From: Kiritimatiellota bacterium
GTDB lineage: Bacteria > Verrucomicrobiota > Lentisphaeria > Victivallales > JAADHT01
Length of the DNA stretch: 35,045 bases
Assembly (NCBI GenBank): GCA_030590505.1
Contig: JAUUYH010000004.1
Location: 1 to 35,045, forward strand
Reading direction: 5' to 3'
Numbering within the stretch: position 1 is the stretch's first letter; each line of letters opens with the position of its first letter. Of this stretch, positions 9,027-18,932 are shown piece after piece. A program made the position numbers and the translations under genes. Below the pieces are notes generated by a model. That model was not told the origin of the DNA, ran no database searches, and worked only from the letters and a program-made list of their open reading frames with translations.

Positions 9027-9968
9027 ATGAAAGACAAATATATAAATTTTTTCACAGATTTTGGGTTTAAGAAACTCTTCGGTTCTGAACCGAGCAAAGA
9101 TCTTCTGATTGATTTTCTAAATGAGCTTCTTAAGGGACGTGAAGAGCCCATAAAAACTTTGACATTTAAAAAAACGGAACATCTTGGAGCATCAGAACTT
9201 GACCGTAAAGCGATATTCGATCTTTACTGCGAGAGTGAGACGGGAGAAAAATTTATTGTTGAACTGCAGAAAGCTAAACAAAAGTTTTTCAAAGATCGCA
9301 GTATTTTCTATTCTACTTTTCCCATTCAAGAACAAGCTGAGCGTGGAGACTGGGATTTCAAACTGAAAGCCGTATATACTATCGGCATACTTGATTTCGT
9401 ATTTGATGAAGACAAGGATGATGATAAATTCTTTTATGATGTCAGATTGACAGAACAGGAGACTCAAAACGTGTTCTGTGACAAATTGGTTTTTCTCTAC
9501 CTTGAAATGCCGAAGTTCAATAAAACAGAGAAAGAACTTGAAACACATTTTGATAAATGGATGTTTGCCATAAAAAATCTCTCAAAACTAGAAGAAATTC
9601 CCGGCACACTTCATGAAGATGTTTTTGAACGCTTCTTTGAGATAGCTGAAATAGCCCACATGAATAAAGATGAACGCTCAACCTATGAGAGCAGTCTAAA
9701 ATATTACCGTGATATGAATAATGTAGTAGCAACTGCTAAAGGTGAAGCCTGGGCAGAAGGTAAAGCAGAAGGTAAAGCAGAAGGTAAAGCAGAAGGTAAA
9801 GCAGAAGGTAAAGCAGAAGGTGAAGAGATAGGATTAACTAAAGGCGAAAGAAGAAAGGCTTTTAAGGTGGCGGGTAAATGTATTCAGAAGGGGATTAGTA
9901 ATGAAGATATTTCAGAGATTACTGGCTTATCCGTTGATGAAATAAAAAAACTAAGACAACGTAAGTGA
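9027..9968 (+). CDS. Rpn family recombination-promoting nuclease / putative transposase (PD-(D/E)XK superfamily)
   Basis: N-terminus YINFFTDFGFKKLFGSEPSKDLLIDFLNELL; core RKAIFDLYCESETGEKFIVELQKAKQKFFKDRSIFYST; C-terminal AEGK repeat and LxxEEIxxLR-like tail. Confidence 0.88.
   Translation: MKDKYINFFTDFGFKKLFGSEPSKDLLIDFLNELLKGREEPIKTLTFKKTEHLGASELDRKAIFDLYCESETGEKFIVELQKAKQKFFKDRSIFYSTFPIQEQAERGDWDFKLKAVYTIGILDFVFDEDKDDDKFFYDVRLTEQETQNVFCDKLVFLYLEMPKFNKTEKELETHFDKWMFAIKNLSKLEEIPGTLHEDVFERFFEIAEIAHMNKDERSTYESSLKYYRDMNNVVATAKGEAWAEGKAEGKAEGKAEGKAEGKAEGEEIGLTKGERRKAFKVAGKCIQKGISNEDISEITGLSVDEIKKLRQRK
9753..9824 (+). repeat. 12-bp tandem repeat (gcagaaggtaaa) within the Rpn-family gene, encoding AEGK
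   Basis: Five exact consecutive units plus a sixth with one substitution (gcagaaggtgaa). Confidence 0.95.
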
Positions 9969-10022
9969 GTTGTAAAAACTATACGGGTTATGCTACCTGT
10001 TAGAAATATTTTAATATGGCAC

Positions 10023-10060
10023 GGCCCCAAGGGGCGGGGAATAAAACCCACCTTGGTGGG
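10023..10060. repeat. Intergenic two-hairpin repeat (family C), copy 1; possible bidirectional terminator
   Basis: GGCCCCAAGGGGC then CCCACCTTGGTGGG, between convergent genes; related copies near 16928, 17958, 20355 and 23784. Confidence 0.7.
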
Positions 10061-10076
10061 ATTTAACACACCAGAA

Positions 10077-13000
10077 TTAATCTACTGTATAGACCTGATG
10101 CATTTGAAGTAGCTCTGTGGCAACTGTTGCCTCATTCATTCCTGGATATTTTTTGACAACTTTTTTGTACTGCTCAATGGCCTGAGCTTTTTTCCCTAGT
10201 CGATCCAAAGCCTGCCCCATTTCAAGCATTGCTCTTGCACACCAAACTTTCTTTTCCAATGTTGAGTAGTTGAGCTCAACCTGAACAAGGGCTTTGATTG
10301 CTTTCTCATACTGTTTCTTTGCCATGTAGCACTCTCCGATTTGAAACTGAGATCGTGCAGAAATATCATCCCTAATATGAAATCTAAGTACAGAGTTATA
10401 ATCTCTGATGGCATCATCGTATTTTTTAAGATTTTCCAGGCACCACCCGCGCCACATCTGAGCACGTCTGTCATATTTGCTTCTCGGGAATTCAGCCATA
10501 AATGTTTCAAATGTCTTTTTTGCAGCAGTCCAGCTGTCTCTTAAAGTCTGAGCCTCGCCAAGCCTCAATAGGGCAACTTCGCGAACTTCGCTATCCTTTT
10601 TAGAAGATACAGACATTAGATAGTGCTGATATGCGGTTTCAAAATCTTTTAACTTTAGTCGTAGCTCTCCTGCCTGATAAGCGGCAATTGGAACATAGTC
10701 CGACTTCGGATAGGTCTTTAGTAACTGTTCGAAAGAATCAAGTGCATTTTCGTCCTGATCTCTTCCAAGAAAGCACCAGGCTAAGCGATAGATAACCTGT
10801 TGTTCTAATGCTCCACCTATTCCCTTAGCTAGTAGTTTGTCAAGCAGGGCGATTGATCTATCATATTTTTTAGCTTCGTATTCAACTTCTGCTAATTCAA
10901 AAGTTGCGCGTTCCGCAAGATCGCCAAGTGGAAACTCTTTTAGGAGTGCTGTGTAGTTGTCACGTGCAAGTTGAACCTGCTTCTGGTCTCTCGCACGCCA
11001 TGCTGCTTCATAGAGTGCGCGTTGCACCATTGGAGATTTAGGGTTATTCTGAATAAACTGTTTGAATACATCTTTTGTGGTGGCGTATTTTTGCTGTCTT
11101 GACAGTGTAACTGCATAGTAGAATTGAGCCTGTTCAGTTTTTGGATCATCTTGATATTTGTCAAGAAACAACTTTAGCAACTCTTGGGCTTTTGGATAAT
11201 TCTGATTCTCTATATGTATGATTCCTTGTTGATAAAGAGCATCTGGAGCCAATGGACTATTCGGGAATTTAACTGTAATCCTTTTGAAGTTTTCCAGTGC
11301 GGCATTACTCTTTTTATCTGCAAGATTTATCCATCCTAAAAGATATTCAGCCTGCGGCACAAATACCGTTTTGGGAAATTCAGAAACTACACGAGTCAGG
11401 CTTTTTTTAGCCTTATTATACTCTTTTTGTAAATATTGGAGTTTTCCAAGTTCTGTAAGAGCCTGGGCCAGTAGTTCACTCTTCGGATATGTATCAAGAA
11501 GCTTTTGCATTGTCTCTATTGCTTTACTTCTGTTTTTGAGTTTTATATATGCAGTTGCCGCCTTGAGTATTGCGACATCGGCATTTGCTTTAGTCGGGTA
11601 GTCAGATGCAAATTTGAGAAAATCTTTAATTGCTGGCTCATAGTTATCAAGGTTGTATTCGCATAGACCAGCAATAAAATAGAGCTGTTCAAAGAAATCT
11701 CCAGATACTTTACGTTGCAGAAGTGACTTCATCTCGATAAGAGCATCGTCCCATTTTTTCATATTACACAGTGCACTAGAAATTCTGAACATTGCCTCAT
11801 TTGTATACTTCCCGAGCCCTTCCCAAGGAATGAACTGCCTGTAGCTCTTGATTGCTTCCTTATATTGATCAAGAAAAAATAAGTTTTCCGCTCTGAGAAA
11901 TCCTACATCTTCAGCAGATGGATTTGCTGAATATTTCTCTATAAAAGTTTCGCAAAGATCAAGACTTGCCTGATAGTCACCAGCTCTGTTCATGCAGAAC
12001 CCATCCATTCGCAGAGCATCAGCTGTTAAGGTAAACTCTTTGAAATCATTTGCAACTTTTGTGAATTCCGCAGAAGCTGCTTTATATTTTTTCTGCCCCA
12101 TAAGAGCGTTGGCATAGTTAAAAAGCAGATTCGGATAGAGAGGATCTCTTGAAAAAGAGCGAAGTGCTGGTTTAAGTATTGTAATTATAGAGTCATATTT
12201 TTTCTGCCTAAGAAAGGTTTCACTAAGCCAGAGAGTAGCTTTTGCCTGAACTGGATTCTTTTCGGTAAGTGTTCCGAATGCAGCCTGTGCTCTGCGGTAC
12301 TCCTTCAGCTCCAAGTAGCAACGCCCTGTGTAAATTCCTGCTTCAGTTGCAAGTTTATTTTTAGGATAAAGTGCCTGCAGATCAGAAAAATCCCGCATTG
12401 CCGAACGGTACTCCTTCTGCATGAATTTGATATAACCCATACGAAAAAGTGCATTAACTGCAAGTTTCCCTTTTAATTTACGTGCGACAATTTCATTGTG
12501 CTTAATCGCATTGTCAATATTCCCAAGTTTATGCTGACAATCTCCAAGTAAAAAATATGCATCCTCTTTATAGATAAAATGTGGATCCGCTTTGATTAGG
12601 TCCTGAAGCGTTTTACTGGCTGCTGCATATTTTTTAAGATTGTAATTAGCAAGTGAACTTAAAAATCTTGCACGTGGTGTAAATGGTCCGCGAGGAACCA
12701 CTTTATAGAGGTCTGCTGCAGTTTTCACCACCTCTTTCCATTTTCCTTGCTGATATAGTGCTTCTGTCAAGCCGGCAAGACTTCTCTCAAGAGGTTCAAG
12801 GTCTGTAGGAACAGATATCTGAGACGCTCCAGAGCTTGCTTGACCAACTCCTGGAAGTTCAAGGAAAAATTTTTCTTTGCCACGATTTACACTCCAGCGA
12901 AACGCATATTCCGCCTTAGCTGGTTTCCCTGAAAAAAGAAGGCATTGTCCCAAAAAATTATGAATCTGATCCTGTTTTGGGGCAGTTGTCTGGCCCGCGA

Positions 13001-13301
13001 GTTCATCAAAGAGCACTTCTGCTTCGCGGTATTTTTTCAATTCAAAGTAACAGAAAGCCAACCCCAGTTTGGCATGCAGATATTTTGAGTGCTGAGGGTT
13101 TTTTAGCATAAAGGATTTATATTCTTCTGCAGCAAGCTGATACAATTTTTTGTTATACAATGCATTGGCAGCAAAATATTTATCATCTTCTGTTCCGACA
13201 GCTGCTAGACTCGAAGCACCTGTTGCCACAATAATAAAAAGCAACAACAGTATTGTGCGACGTAAATTGTTCAATAATTTATTATTCATATTATTACCCA
13301 T
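10077..13301 (-). CDS. Large secreted/periplasmic TPR-repeat protein (1074 aa)
   Basis: Signal-peptide-like N-terminus and near-continuous TPR repeats (e.g. FYYAVTLSRQQKYATTKDVFKQFIQNNPKSPMVQRALYEAA). Confidence 0.85.
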   Translation of the reverse strand: MGNNMNNKLLNNLRRTILLLLFIIVATGASSLAAVGTEDDKYFAANALYNKKLYQLAAEEYKSFMLKNPQHSKYLHAKLGLAFCYFELKKYREAEVLFDELAGQTTAPKQDQIHNFLGQCLLFSGKPAKAEYAFRWSVNRGKEKFFLELPGVGQASSGASQISVPTDLEPLERSLAGLTEALYQQGKWKEVVKTAADLYKVVPRGPFTPRARFLSSLANYNLKKYAAASKTLQDLIKADPHFIYKEDAYFLLGDCQHKLGNIDNAIKHNEIVARKLKGKLAVNALFRMGYIKFMQKEYRSAMRDFSDLQALYPKNKLATEAGIYTGRCYLELKEYRRAQAAFGTLTEKNPVQAKATLWLSETFLRQKKYDSIITILKPALRSFSRDPLYPNLLFNYANALMGQKKYKAASAEFTKVANDFKEFTLTADALRMDGFCMNRAGDYQASLDLCETFIEKYSANPSAEDVGFLRAENLFFLDQYKEAIKSYRQFIPWEGLGKYTNEAMFRISSALCNMKKWDDALIEMKSLLQRKVSGDFFEQLYFIAGLCEYNLDNYEPAIKDFLKFASDYPTKANADVAILKAATAYIKLKNRSKAIETMQKLLDTYPKSELLAQALTELGKLQYLQKEYNKAKKSLTRVVSEFPKTVFVPQAEYLLGWINLADKKSNAALENFKRITVKFPNSPLAPDALYQQGIIHIENQNYPKAQELLKLFLDKYQDDPKTEQAQFYYAVTLSRQQKYATTKDVFKQFIQNNPKSPMVQRALYEAAWRARDQKQVQLARDNYTALLKEFPLGDLAERATFELAEVEYEAKKYDRSIALLDKLLAKGIGGALEQQVIYRLAWCFLGRDQDENALDSFEQLLKTYPKSDYVPIAAYQAGELRLKLKDFETAYQHYLMSVSSKKDSEVREVALLRLGEAQTLRDSWTAAKKTFETFMAEFPRSKYDRRAQMWRGWCLENLKKYDDAIRDYNSVLRFHIRDDISARSQFQIGECYMAKKQYEKAIKALVQVELNYSTLEKKVWCARAMLEMGQALDRLGKKAQAIEQYKKVVKKYPGMNEATVATELLQMHQVYTVD

Positions 13302-13672
13302 TATCTTGAATTAGAGTTTGCTAAATTAAACATTTCTATTTTTTAGAATTTCTTTATGTATAAAACTAAAGTATGATACACCAAATAAGAGATTTTGAAA
13401 GCAATAGGGGATGCTTTTTCCAAATTTTTAATTACAGTAATCGTGCTGGGGCTGAAATTTTGCCTAAATGAGCTTATATTTAGGTTATATTTTAAGATCT
13501 GTGCAAATCGATTTGATCCGCCAGTCTCAGGTTTTACCGAAGGGGCTCATCGCTTACCCACGGCACTTTATAGATTCTACTCCAGCAGTTCCGAATGAAA
13601 AATAGTTCTCATGCTACTCCCCCCCATTCATATCTTGTTTTTAATGATTATTGTGTTATATTACTCATTAAT

Positions 13673-13698
13673 GATAATAATCCGTCACTACGTTCGGG
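13673..13698 (+). repeat. Dispersed intergenic repeat family A: GATAATAATCCGTCACTACGTTCGGG, copy 2
   Basis: Exact 26-bp match to 35-60; 25-bp match to 16869-16893. Confidence 0.9.
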
Positions 13699-13742
13699 TA
13701 CAGGCTAAGACCCAAAAATAACATATAAAAAACAGGAAAATT

Positions 13743-14768
13743 ATGTCAGAAAAAAAGATTTCAGGTTTTATCGGCGGAATCCTTGTAGGGGTTCTTGTCG
13801 CAACAGTCGCTTTCGCATTGTTTGTCAAAACTCAGAACAAAGAGACGAAAAATGCAGAAAGTAGCAAAAAAACAGTGCTTAAGCTGGGACATTCTCAACC
13901 TATCAAACATCCGGTTCACGCAGCAATAGAACACATGAAGAAGAGGGTTGAGGAACTCTCCGGTGGGACAGTTACTATTGATATCTATCCCGGTGGCGTT
14001 CTGGGATCCGAAACAAACTGTATAGAACAATTGCAGAATGGTTCCCTTGCGATGACAAAAACCTCCGTTTCTCCAATGGAGGGCTTTATTCCTGAAATGG
14101 GCGTATTCAGTCTTCCTTATGTTTTTCGTGACAGTGATCATTACTGGAAAGTGCTCGACAGTAAGCTCGGGAAGGAACTTCTTCTCAAGGGAGAATATGA
14201 AAATCTTCGGGGTCTCTGCTACTATGATGCTGGTAGCCGAAACTTCTACACAAAAGAAAAACCGGTAAATAGTCCAGATGATCTGAAGGGGTTAAAAATT
14301 CGTGTAATGAACAGTAAAACAGCGATGGATATGGTAAGTGCTCTTGGTGCCGCTCCCACGCCGATATCATGGGGAGAGCTTTACTCCTCACTTGAACAGG
14401 GAGTCGTTGATGGTGCCGAAAACAATCCTCCTTCATACTACACAAACCGTCATCATGAGGTATGCAAGTTTTTCTCTATGGACGGACATACAAGAATTCC
14501 AGATATGCTACTGATAAGCACAGAAATTTGGAAGAAACTTCCTGAACAGACAAGAGAGTGGCTGCAGCAGGCGGCTGACGATTCATCTATTTTCCAGCGT
14601 GAACTATGGAAAAGAGAAACAGAAGAAGCTTTGAAAAATGCTCAGAAAGAGGGTGTAACAGTCACCTATCCCGATCAGAAACCTTTTGTTGACAAAGTAC
14701 AGCCTATGCTTAAATCATATAAAGGCAAGCCTATCGGCGATCTGCTTGATCAAATAAAGGAGATGTAA
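13743..14768 (+). CDS. TRAP transporter substrate-binding protein (DctP family)
   Basis: LGHSQPIKHPVHAAIEHMKKRVEELSGGTVTIDIYPGGVLGSE, PDDLKGLKIRVMNSKTAMDMVSALGAAPTPISWGELYSSLEQGVVDGAENNPPSYY. Confidence 0.95.
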   Translation: MSEKKISGFIGGILVGVLVATVAFALFVKTQNKETKNAESSKKTVLKLGHSQPIKHPVHAAIEHMKKRVEELSGGTVTIDIYPGGVLGSETNCIEQLQNGSLAMTKTSVSPMEGFIPEMGVFSLPYVFRDSDHYWKVLDSKLGKELLLKGEYENLRGLCYYDAGSRNFYTKEKPVNSPDDLKGLKIRVMNSKTAMDMVSALGAAPTPISWGELYSSLEQGVVDGAENNPPSYYTNRHHEVCKFFSMDGHTRIPDMLLISTEIWKKLPEQTREWLQQAADDSSIFQRELWKRETEEALKNAQKEGVTVTYPDQKPFVDKVQPMLKSYKGKPIGDLLDQIKEM

Positions 14769-14770
14769 TC

Positions 14771-15310
14771 ATGCTTATATCTTATATTATAAAAAGTAAA
14801 AAAGTGTTGATAAAAACACTGGAAATCGCACTTATGGTTGCGATGGCAGTGCTTGTCGTCGATGTGCTGTATGGTGTCGGAACCAGATATCTCCTGGGGG
14901 AGCAGGCAAGTTGGACAGAGGAACTTGCAAGGATGCTTCTCATCTGGGTCTCTCTTCTCGGCGGTGCTGTTGCCTATGGCGCAAAAGCTCACCTCGGCGT
15001 CGATTATCTTGTAGAAAAAATGGAAGTTGTCTCGCAAAAGGCGATGAAGCTCATTGTTGATCTTCTCGTCTTGTTTTTTGCCGTGTCTGTACTTCTTGTG
15101 GGGGGCTGGAGTCTCACTTCTGAAACTTTTCACTTTGGACAGATGATGATGGCTCTTGACATACCAAAAGGTTATGTTTATATGGCGGTTCCCATCAGCG
15201 GGATCTTTTTTATCATTTTTGCACTTGAATCGATGTTTGAAACATTTTCGGGAGTAAAGGAAAAAGATGTTGAATCGGAATTAGCGACGGAGGAGGTGCA
15301 GACCACATGA
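14771..15310 (+). CDS. TRAP transporter small permease (DctQ family)
   Basis: Four-TM ORF, WTEELARMLLIWVSLLGGAVAYGAKAHLGVDYL; between dctP-like and dctM-like genes. Confidence 0.93.
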   Translation: MLISYIIKSKKVLIKTLEIALMVAMAVLVVDVLYGVGTRYLLGEQASWTEELARMLLIWVSLLGGAVAYGAKAHLGVDYLVEKMEVVSQKAMKLIVDLLVLFFAVSVLLVGGWSLTSETFHFGQMMMALDIPKGYVYMAVPISGIFFIIFALESMFETFSGVKEKDVESELATEEVQTT

Positions 15311-16809
15311 GTGATATACTTCTTATTATGATCGTCGCCTTTATTGTTATGCTTGCAATGAATGTTCCTATTGCGATTGCCATTGCAATGTCCTCTTTTC
15401 TTGCGATTTTCGCAACCGGAGGTGATGCGAATTATACAGTCGCCATGAAAATGGCCAACGGTGTCGACAGTTTTGCGCTTCTCGCAATTCCCTTCTTTAT
15501 TCTTTCAGGAATTATTATGGGAAGAGGTGGGATCGCCACTCGTCTGATTGCATTTGCGAACGCACTCGTAGGGTGGTTCCCTGGTGGACTGGCATTTGTT
15601 AATACACTTACATGCATGTTCTTCGGTGCAATTTCGGGCTCGTCCGCAGCAGCAGTTTCATCAATAGGTGGATTTATAATCCCAGAGATGACTAAAAAAG
15701 GTTATAACCGTGAATTCAGTGTCGCAGTGACTGTAACCGCAGCCACAACGGGGCTGCTTATTCCTCCGAGCAATATAATGATCGTATATACTGTTGTCGT
15801 CGGCGGCGGGATCTCCGTAGGTGCAATGTTTATGGCTGGTATTATCCCTGGAATCATAACAGGTCTCAGCATAATGGCCGTATGTGCAGTAATCGCAATT
15901 AAACGTGGGTATAAGGCAGAAAAAGATGTAAACTTACAGCGTTGGAAACCTATCGTAATGCTTATTCTTGTAGTTGAAATGATAATATGTGTCGTGCTTA
16001 TTGGAACAGGCTCCAATATCGTACATTTTAAAATATTATCATTACCAATTTCTTTTACATTTTTTGGAAATACTTTAGGAATAATAATTAATATTTACGT
16101 ATATACACTTTGGATACTTCAAATTGTTATTACAGCTTTGATCTGTTTTAAAACTTTTAGAAATGCATTTCTTGGTTTACTACTGATAGTTATTGTGATT
16201 GGTGGTATTCTTGGTGGTATCTTTACTGCGACCGAAGCTGCTGCGATTGCCGTTCTTTACGCTTTTATTCTTGCAGTTTTTGTATACCGTGAAATTAAAT
16301 GGAAGGATATGCCGCAGATACTGCTGCAGTCTGGACGGACAACTGCGGTGGTAATGCTTCTCATCGGTGCGAGTTCCGCAATGTCATGGCTTCTTACTAC
16401 TGAAAATATTCCGCAGACTGTCAGTCAGGCTTTGCTAAATATATCAGATAATCCAATTGTCATTCTAATGATCATAAATGTTCTGCTGCTTTTTGTAGGT
16501 ACCTTTATGGATATGACCCCAGCAGTGCTGATATTTACACCGATATTCCTACCGGTAGTCGAGGAACTTGGAATGCACCCTGTACAGTTCGGAATTATGC
16601 TCATAGCAAACCTCTGTATCGGACTCTGCACTCCACCTGTGGGCTCTTGTCTCTTTATCGGTTGCGGTGTGGGCAAAACATCAATCGCCAAAGTTACGAA
16701 ACCAATGCTGCCGTTTTTCGGTGCAATGGCTTTTTCGCTGTTATTGATCACATATATTCCAGCGATCTCGTTGTGGCTACCAAAATTACTTGATTTGATT
16801 AAAAAATAA
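15307..16809 (+). CDS. TRAP transporter large permease (DctM family) with a central AT-rich insertion
   Basis: DctM motifs (PIAIAIAMSSFLAIF, AISGSSAAAVSSIGGFIIPEM, GLLIPPSNIMIVYTVV, GGIFTATEAAAIAVLYAF, TPPVGSCLFIGCGVG); overlaps the 3' end of dctQ by 4 bp. Confidence 0.95.
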   Translation: MSDILLIMIVAFIVMLAMNVPIAIAIAMSSFLAIFATGGDANYTVAMKMANGVDSFALLAIPFFILSGIIMGRGGIATRLIAFANALVGWFPGGLAFVNTLTCMFFGAISGSSAAAVSSIGGFIIPEMTKKGYNREFSVAVTVTAATTGLLIPPSNIMIVYTVVVGGGISVGAMFMAGIIPGIITGLSIMAVCAVIAIKRGYKAEKDVNLQRWKPIVMLILVVEMIICVVLIGTGSNIVHFKILSLPISFTFFGNTLGIIINIYVYTLWILQIVITALICFKTFRNAFLGLLLIVIVIGGILGGIFTATEAAAIAVLYAFILAVFVYREIKWKDMPQILLQSGRTTAVVMLLIGASSAMSWLLTTENIPQTVSQALLNISDNPIVILMIINVLLLFVGTFMDMTPAVLIFTPIFLPVVEELGMHPVQFGIMLIANLCIGLCTPPVGSCLFIGCGVGKTSIAKVTKPMLPFFGAMAFSLLLITYIPAISLWLPKLLDLIKK

Positions 16810-16870
16810 GGGTATTCACCTAAATTAGTGGGTAACACTAAAAAAAAGAAGATCAAGAATAGAACACGGA
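16810..16870 (+). repeat. Intergenic repeat family B, copy 2
   Basis: GGGTATTCACCTAAATTAGTGGGTAACACTAAAAAAAAGAAGATCAAGAATAGAACACGGATAAT; close match to 19949-20010 and to the reverse complement of 372-431. Confidence 0.85.
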
Positions 16871-16893
16871 TAATAATCCGTCACTACGTTCGG
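16869..16893 (+). repeat. Dispersed intergenic repeat family A, copy 3
   Basis: GATAATAATCCGTCACTACGTTCGG, exact match to 35-59 and 13673-13697. Confidence 0.9.
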
Positions 16894-16927
16894 TGAGAGG
16901 CGAAGAGGCATATATTTTTATATAGAA

Positions 16928-16972
16928 ACGCCCCCAAGGGACAGGGAACTAAACCCACCTTGGTGGGATTAA
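16928..16972. repeat. Intergenic two-hairpin repeat family C, copy 2
   Basis: ACGCCCCCAAGGGACAGGGAACTAAACCCACCTTGGTGGGATTAAAC; convergent gene junction. Confidence 0.75.
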
Positions 16973-17070
16973 ACCCATATCGCTAGACAAAAAAACTCAA
17001 GCAATGCAACCTCTGAGCAGAAAAAAACAAAGGGTGCATTGATTTGAGAATCAATGCATCCCGACAAGTT

Positions 17071-17889
17071 CTACTTCTCCATATGTACATCTAACTGAGG
17101 GAATGGGATAGTAATACCTGCTTTATCAAGAGCGATTTTGATATCTTCATTGGTATTAAAAAAGACATCCCAGTAATCCGCAACGTCGACCCATGGACGG
17201 ACTGCAAAATTCACTGAATTATCTGCAAGTTCACTGACCCCGACGAATGGCTCTGGATCTTTCAATACCTTAGAGTTGGATGCTAATACCTTCATCATCG
17301 CATCTTTGGCCTGTTTAATATCTGAATCATAGGAGATTCCGAATGTAAGATCTATTCTTAAGCGACCTTCACTTGTGTAGTTGATAATATTGCTGCCTGC
17401 CAAAGGTCCATTGGGGATAATAATGGTTTTATTCTGCGGACTTAGCAGGACGGTATTGAAAATATGAATTTGTGTAACAACTCCGATATGTCCTTGGACT
17501 TCTATTAAATCTGAAATTTTAAACGGCTTTAAGATTAGCAAAAGAACTCCTCCAGCAAAATTAGAGAGACTGCCTTGTAGAGCAAGGCCGATCGCCAATG
17601 TTGCCGCAGAAAAGATTGCAATAAAAGAGGTTGTTTCGATACCGACCATGGATGCAACACTTAAGAGCAGCAAGATTTTAAGCACCCACGAAATAATATT
17701 TTTAATAAATGTAATTAATGTTACATCTGTCTTACTTCTGTGCATCCCTTTCTCAGTTATCTTAAGAAGATGCTTAATAACCCACAAACCAACAAGTAGG
17801 GTTATCAATGCCAGTAGAACTTTAGGTCCATACTCCATCATCATCAACACTGCTTGATCCATTAATTTTTGTACATCTAAATTATCCAT
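17071..17889 (-). CDS. mscS: Small-conductance mechanosensitive channel (MscS family)
   Basis: AIFSAATLAIGLALQGSLSNFAGGVLLLILKPFKISDLIEVQGHIGVVTQIHIFNTVLLSPQNKTIIIPNGPL. Confidence 0.95.
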   Translation of the reverse strand: MDNLDVQKLMDQAVLMMMEYGPKVLLALITLLVGLWVIKHLLKITEKGMHRSKTDVTLITFIKNIISWVLKILLLLSVASMVGIETTSFIAIFSAATLAIGLALQGSLSNFAGGVLLLILKPFKISDLIEVQGHIGVVTQIHIFNTVLLSPQNKTIIIPNGPLAGSNIINYTSEGRLRIDLTFGISYDSDIKQAKDAMMKVLASNSKVLKDPEPFVGVSELADNSVNFAVRPWVDVADYWDVFFNTNEDIKIALDKAGITIPFPQLDVHMEK

Positions 17890-17957
17890 ATTTTTTCCTT
17901 TTTATATATGTGCTTTATGGGTACTTACAAAGAATCAAAAACAACTCTTCATTTTTT

Positions 17958-17994
17958 CCCACCAAGGTGGGTTTTATTCCCCGTTCCTTGGGGC
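17958..17994. repeat. Intergenic two-hairpin repeat family C, copy 3 (reverse orientation)
   Basis: CCCACCAAGGTGGGTTTTATTCCCCGTTCCTTGGGGC. Confidence 0.75.
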
Positions 17995-17999
17995 ATACT

Positions 18000-18089
18000 A
18001 TACTTTGCACGGATGCAATCTTAACATTTTCTTTAAACTTAATTAGCTAGCAAAAGAAAACAAGATATCTACCGCTTGCGGTATATATA
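18000..18089 (-). repeat. Intergenic repeat family D, copy 1, abutting a family C copy
   Basis: Reverse complement contains ATATACCGCAAGCGGTAGATATCTTGTTTTCTTTT...AAATGTTAAGATTGCATCCGTGCAAAGTATAG; similar to 23471-23559. Confidence 0.7.
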
Positions 18090-18219
18090 AAAATATATTT
18101 TGCTAAGCTTTTATTAAAAGCGTATATACCTCGTATGCTTATCTACTTTGCAGATCTGTCGCAATGCTCGAGTAGACATCGAGGTAGTTTATTTTTTTAC
18201 CTAAATCGCGCAATCTAGG

Positions 18220-18777
18220 TTACATATTTGCTAGTATCAGCACGGCACGTCTATTTTTTGAGAAAACAGCTTCACCTATTCCGCTAACTGCAGGACGCTC
18301 TTCACCAAAACTCAGAGTCTGTATGCGGTTAGATGGAATGCCAATTATTATTAGATAGTCATGAACTGAAAGTGCACGGCGTTCGCCAAGGGCACGGTTG
18401 TACTCTTCGCTACCGCGTTCATCACAATAGCCTTCAACAATTAGACCAAGACTAGGGTTAGCATTCATATACGTTGCCACTTGATCAAGAATTTTCTTCT
18501 CCCTTGCTCCGATTGTAAATTTATCGTAAGAGAAGTAGATAACAGGAAGTTTAAGTTCCGGACGACGTTCCCATCCTCCTGGCCTTTCGCCTACAGGCCC
18601 ATCTTTAAAGCCTTCTGGAGTTAGCGGATCATCCAATGCAGGCGGAATACTCACAACCTCTCCTTCCGGATCGTCTCCACCAAATGGCCATAAATTCTTC
18701 ATTGTTTTACAGCCGGTTCCCAACATAATGGGCATCACAAACAACATACAGAGCAATATCATTCGGTAATCTCTCAT
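18220..18777 (-). CDS. pal: Peptidoglycan-associated lipoprotein (Pal), OmpA family
   Basis: Lipobox-like LGTGC; OmpA/Pal core (IYFSYDKFTIGAREKKILDQVATYMNANPSLGLIVEGYCDERGSEEYNRALGERRALSVHDYLI). Confidence 0.92.
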   Translation of the reverse strand: MRDYRMILLCMLFVMPIMLGTGCKTMKNLWPFGGDDPEGEVVSIPPALDDPLTPEGFKDGPVGERPGGWERRPELKLPVIYFSYDKFTIGAREKKILDQVATYMNANPSLGLIVEGYCDERGSEEYNRALGERRALSVHDYLIIIGIPSNRIQTLSFGEERPAVSGIGEAVFSKNRRAVLILANM

Positions 18778-18932
18778 CGCTTATCTTCCTTTTTTTTGTT
18801 ATTTTTCTAATTTTACATAACATTTTTACTTATTTAAACAACTTTGCAGTTGAATAACAGCTACTTTGAAATATAATTATACACCTTAAAAAGGTATTTG
18901 TAAACAAAATTTAAAAAAAATGGTGATTTTTT

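Noticed and set aside
9027-9968. Rpn-family gene as evidence for an active transposon
   Set aside because: No inverted terminal repeats or target duplications seen; this family is not established as a classical transposase.
13395-13598. 67-aa ORF upstream of the TRAP operon
   Set aside because: No recognisable protein; the region (ACCGAAGGGGCTCATCGCTTACCCACGGCAC) looks like a degenerate repeat remnant rather than a gene.
15402-15414. TGCGATTTTCGCA in dctM as a member of the iterated palindrome
   Set aside because: Mismatched in the core and codes for common residues (AIFA); kept only as a near match, not counted as exact.
16425-16856. 143-aa minus-strand ORF opposite dctM
   Set aside because: Antisense to a well-supported DctM gene; its N-terminus is the translated repeat family B (FFLVLPTNLGEYP).
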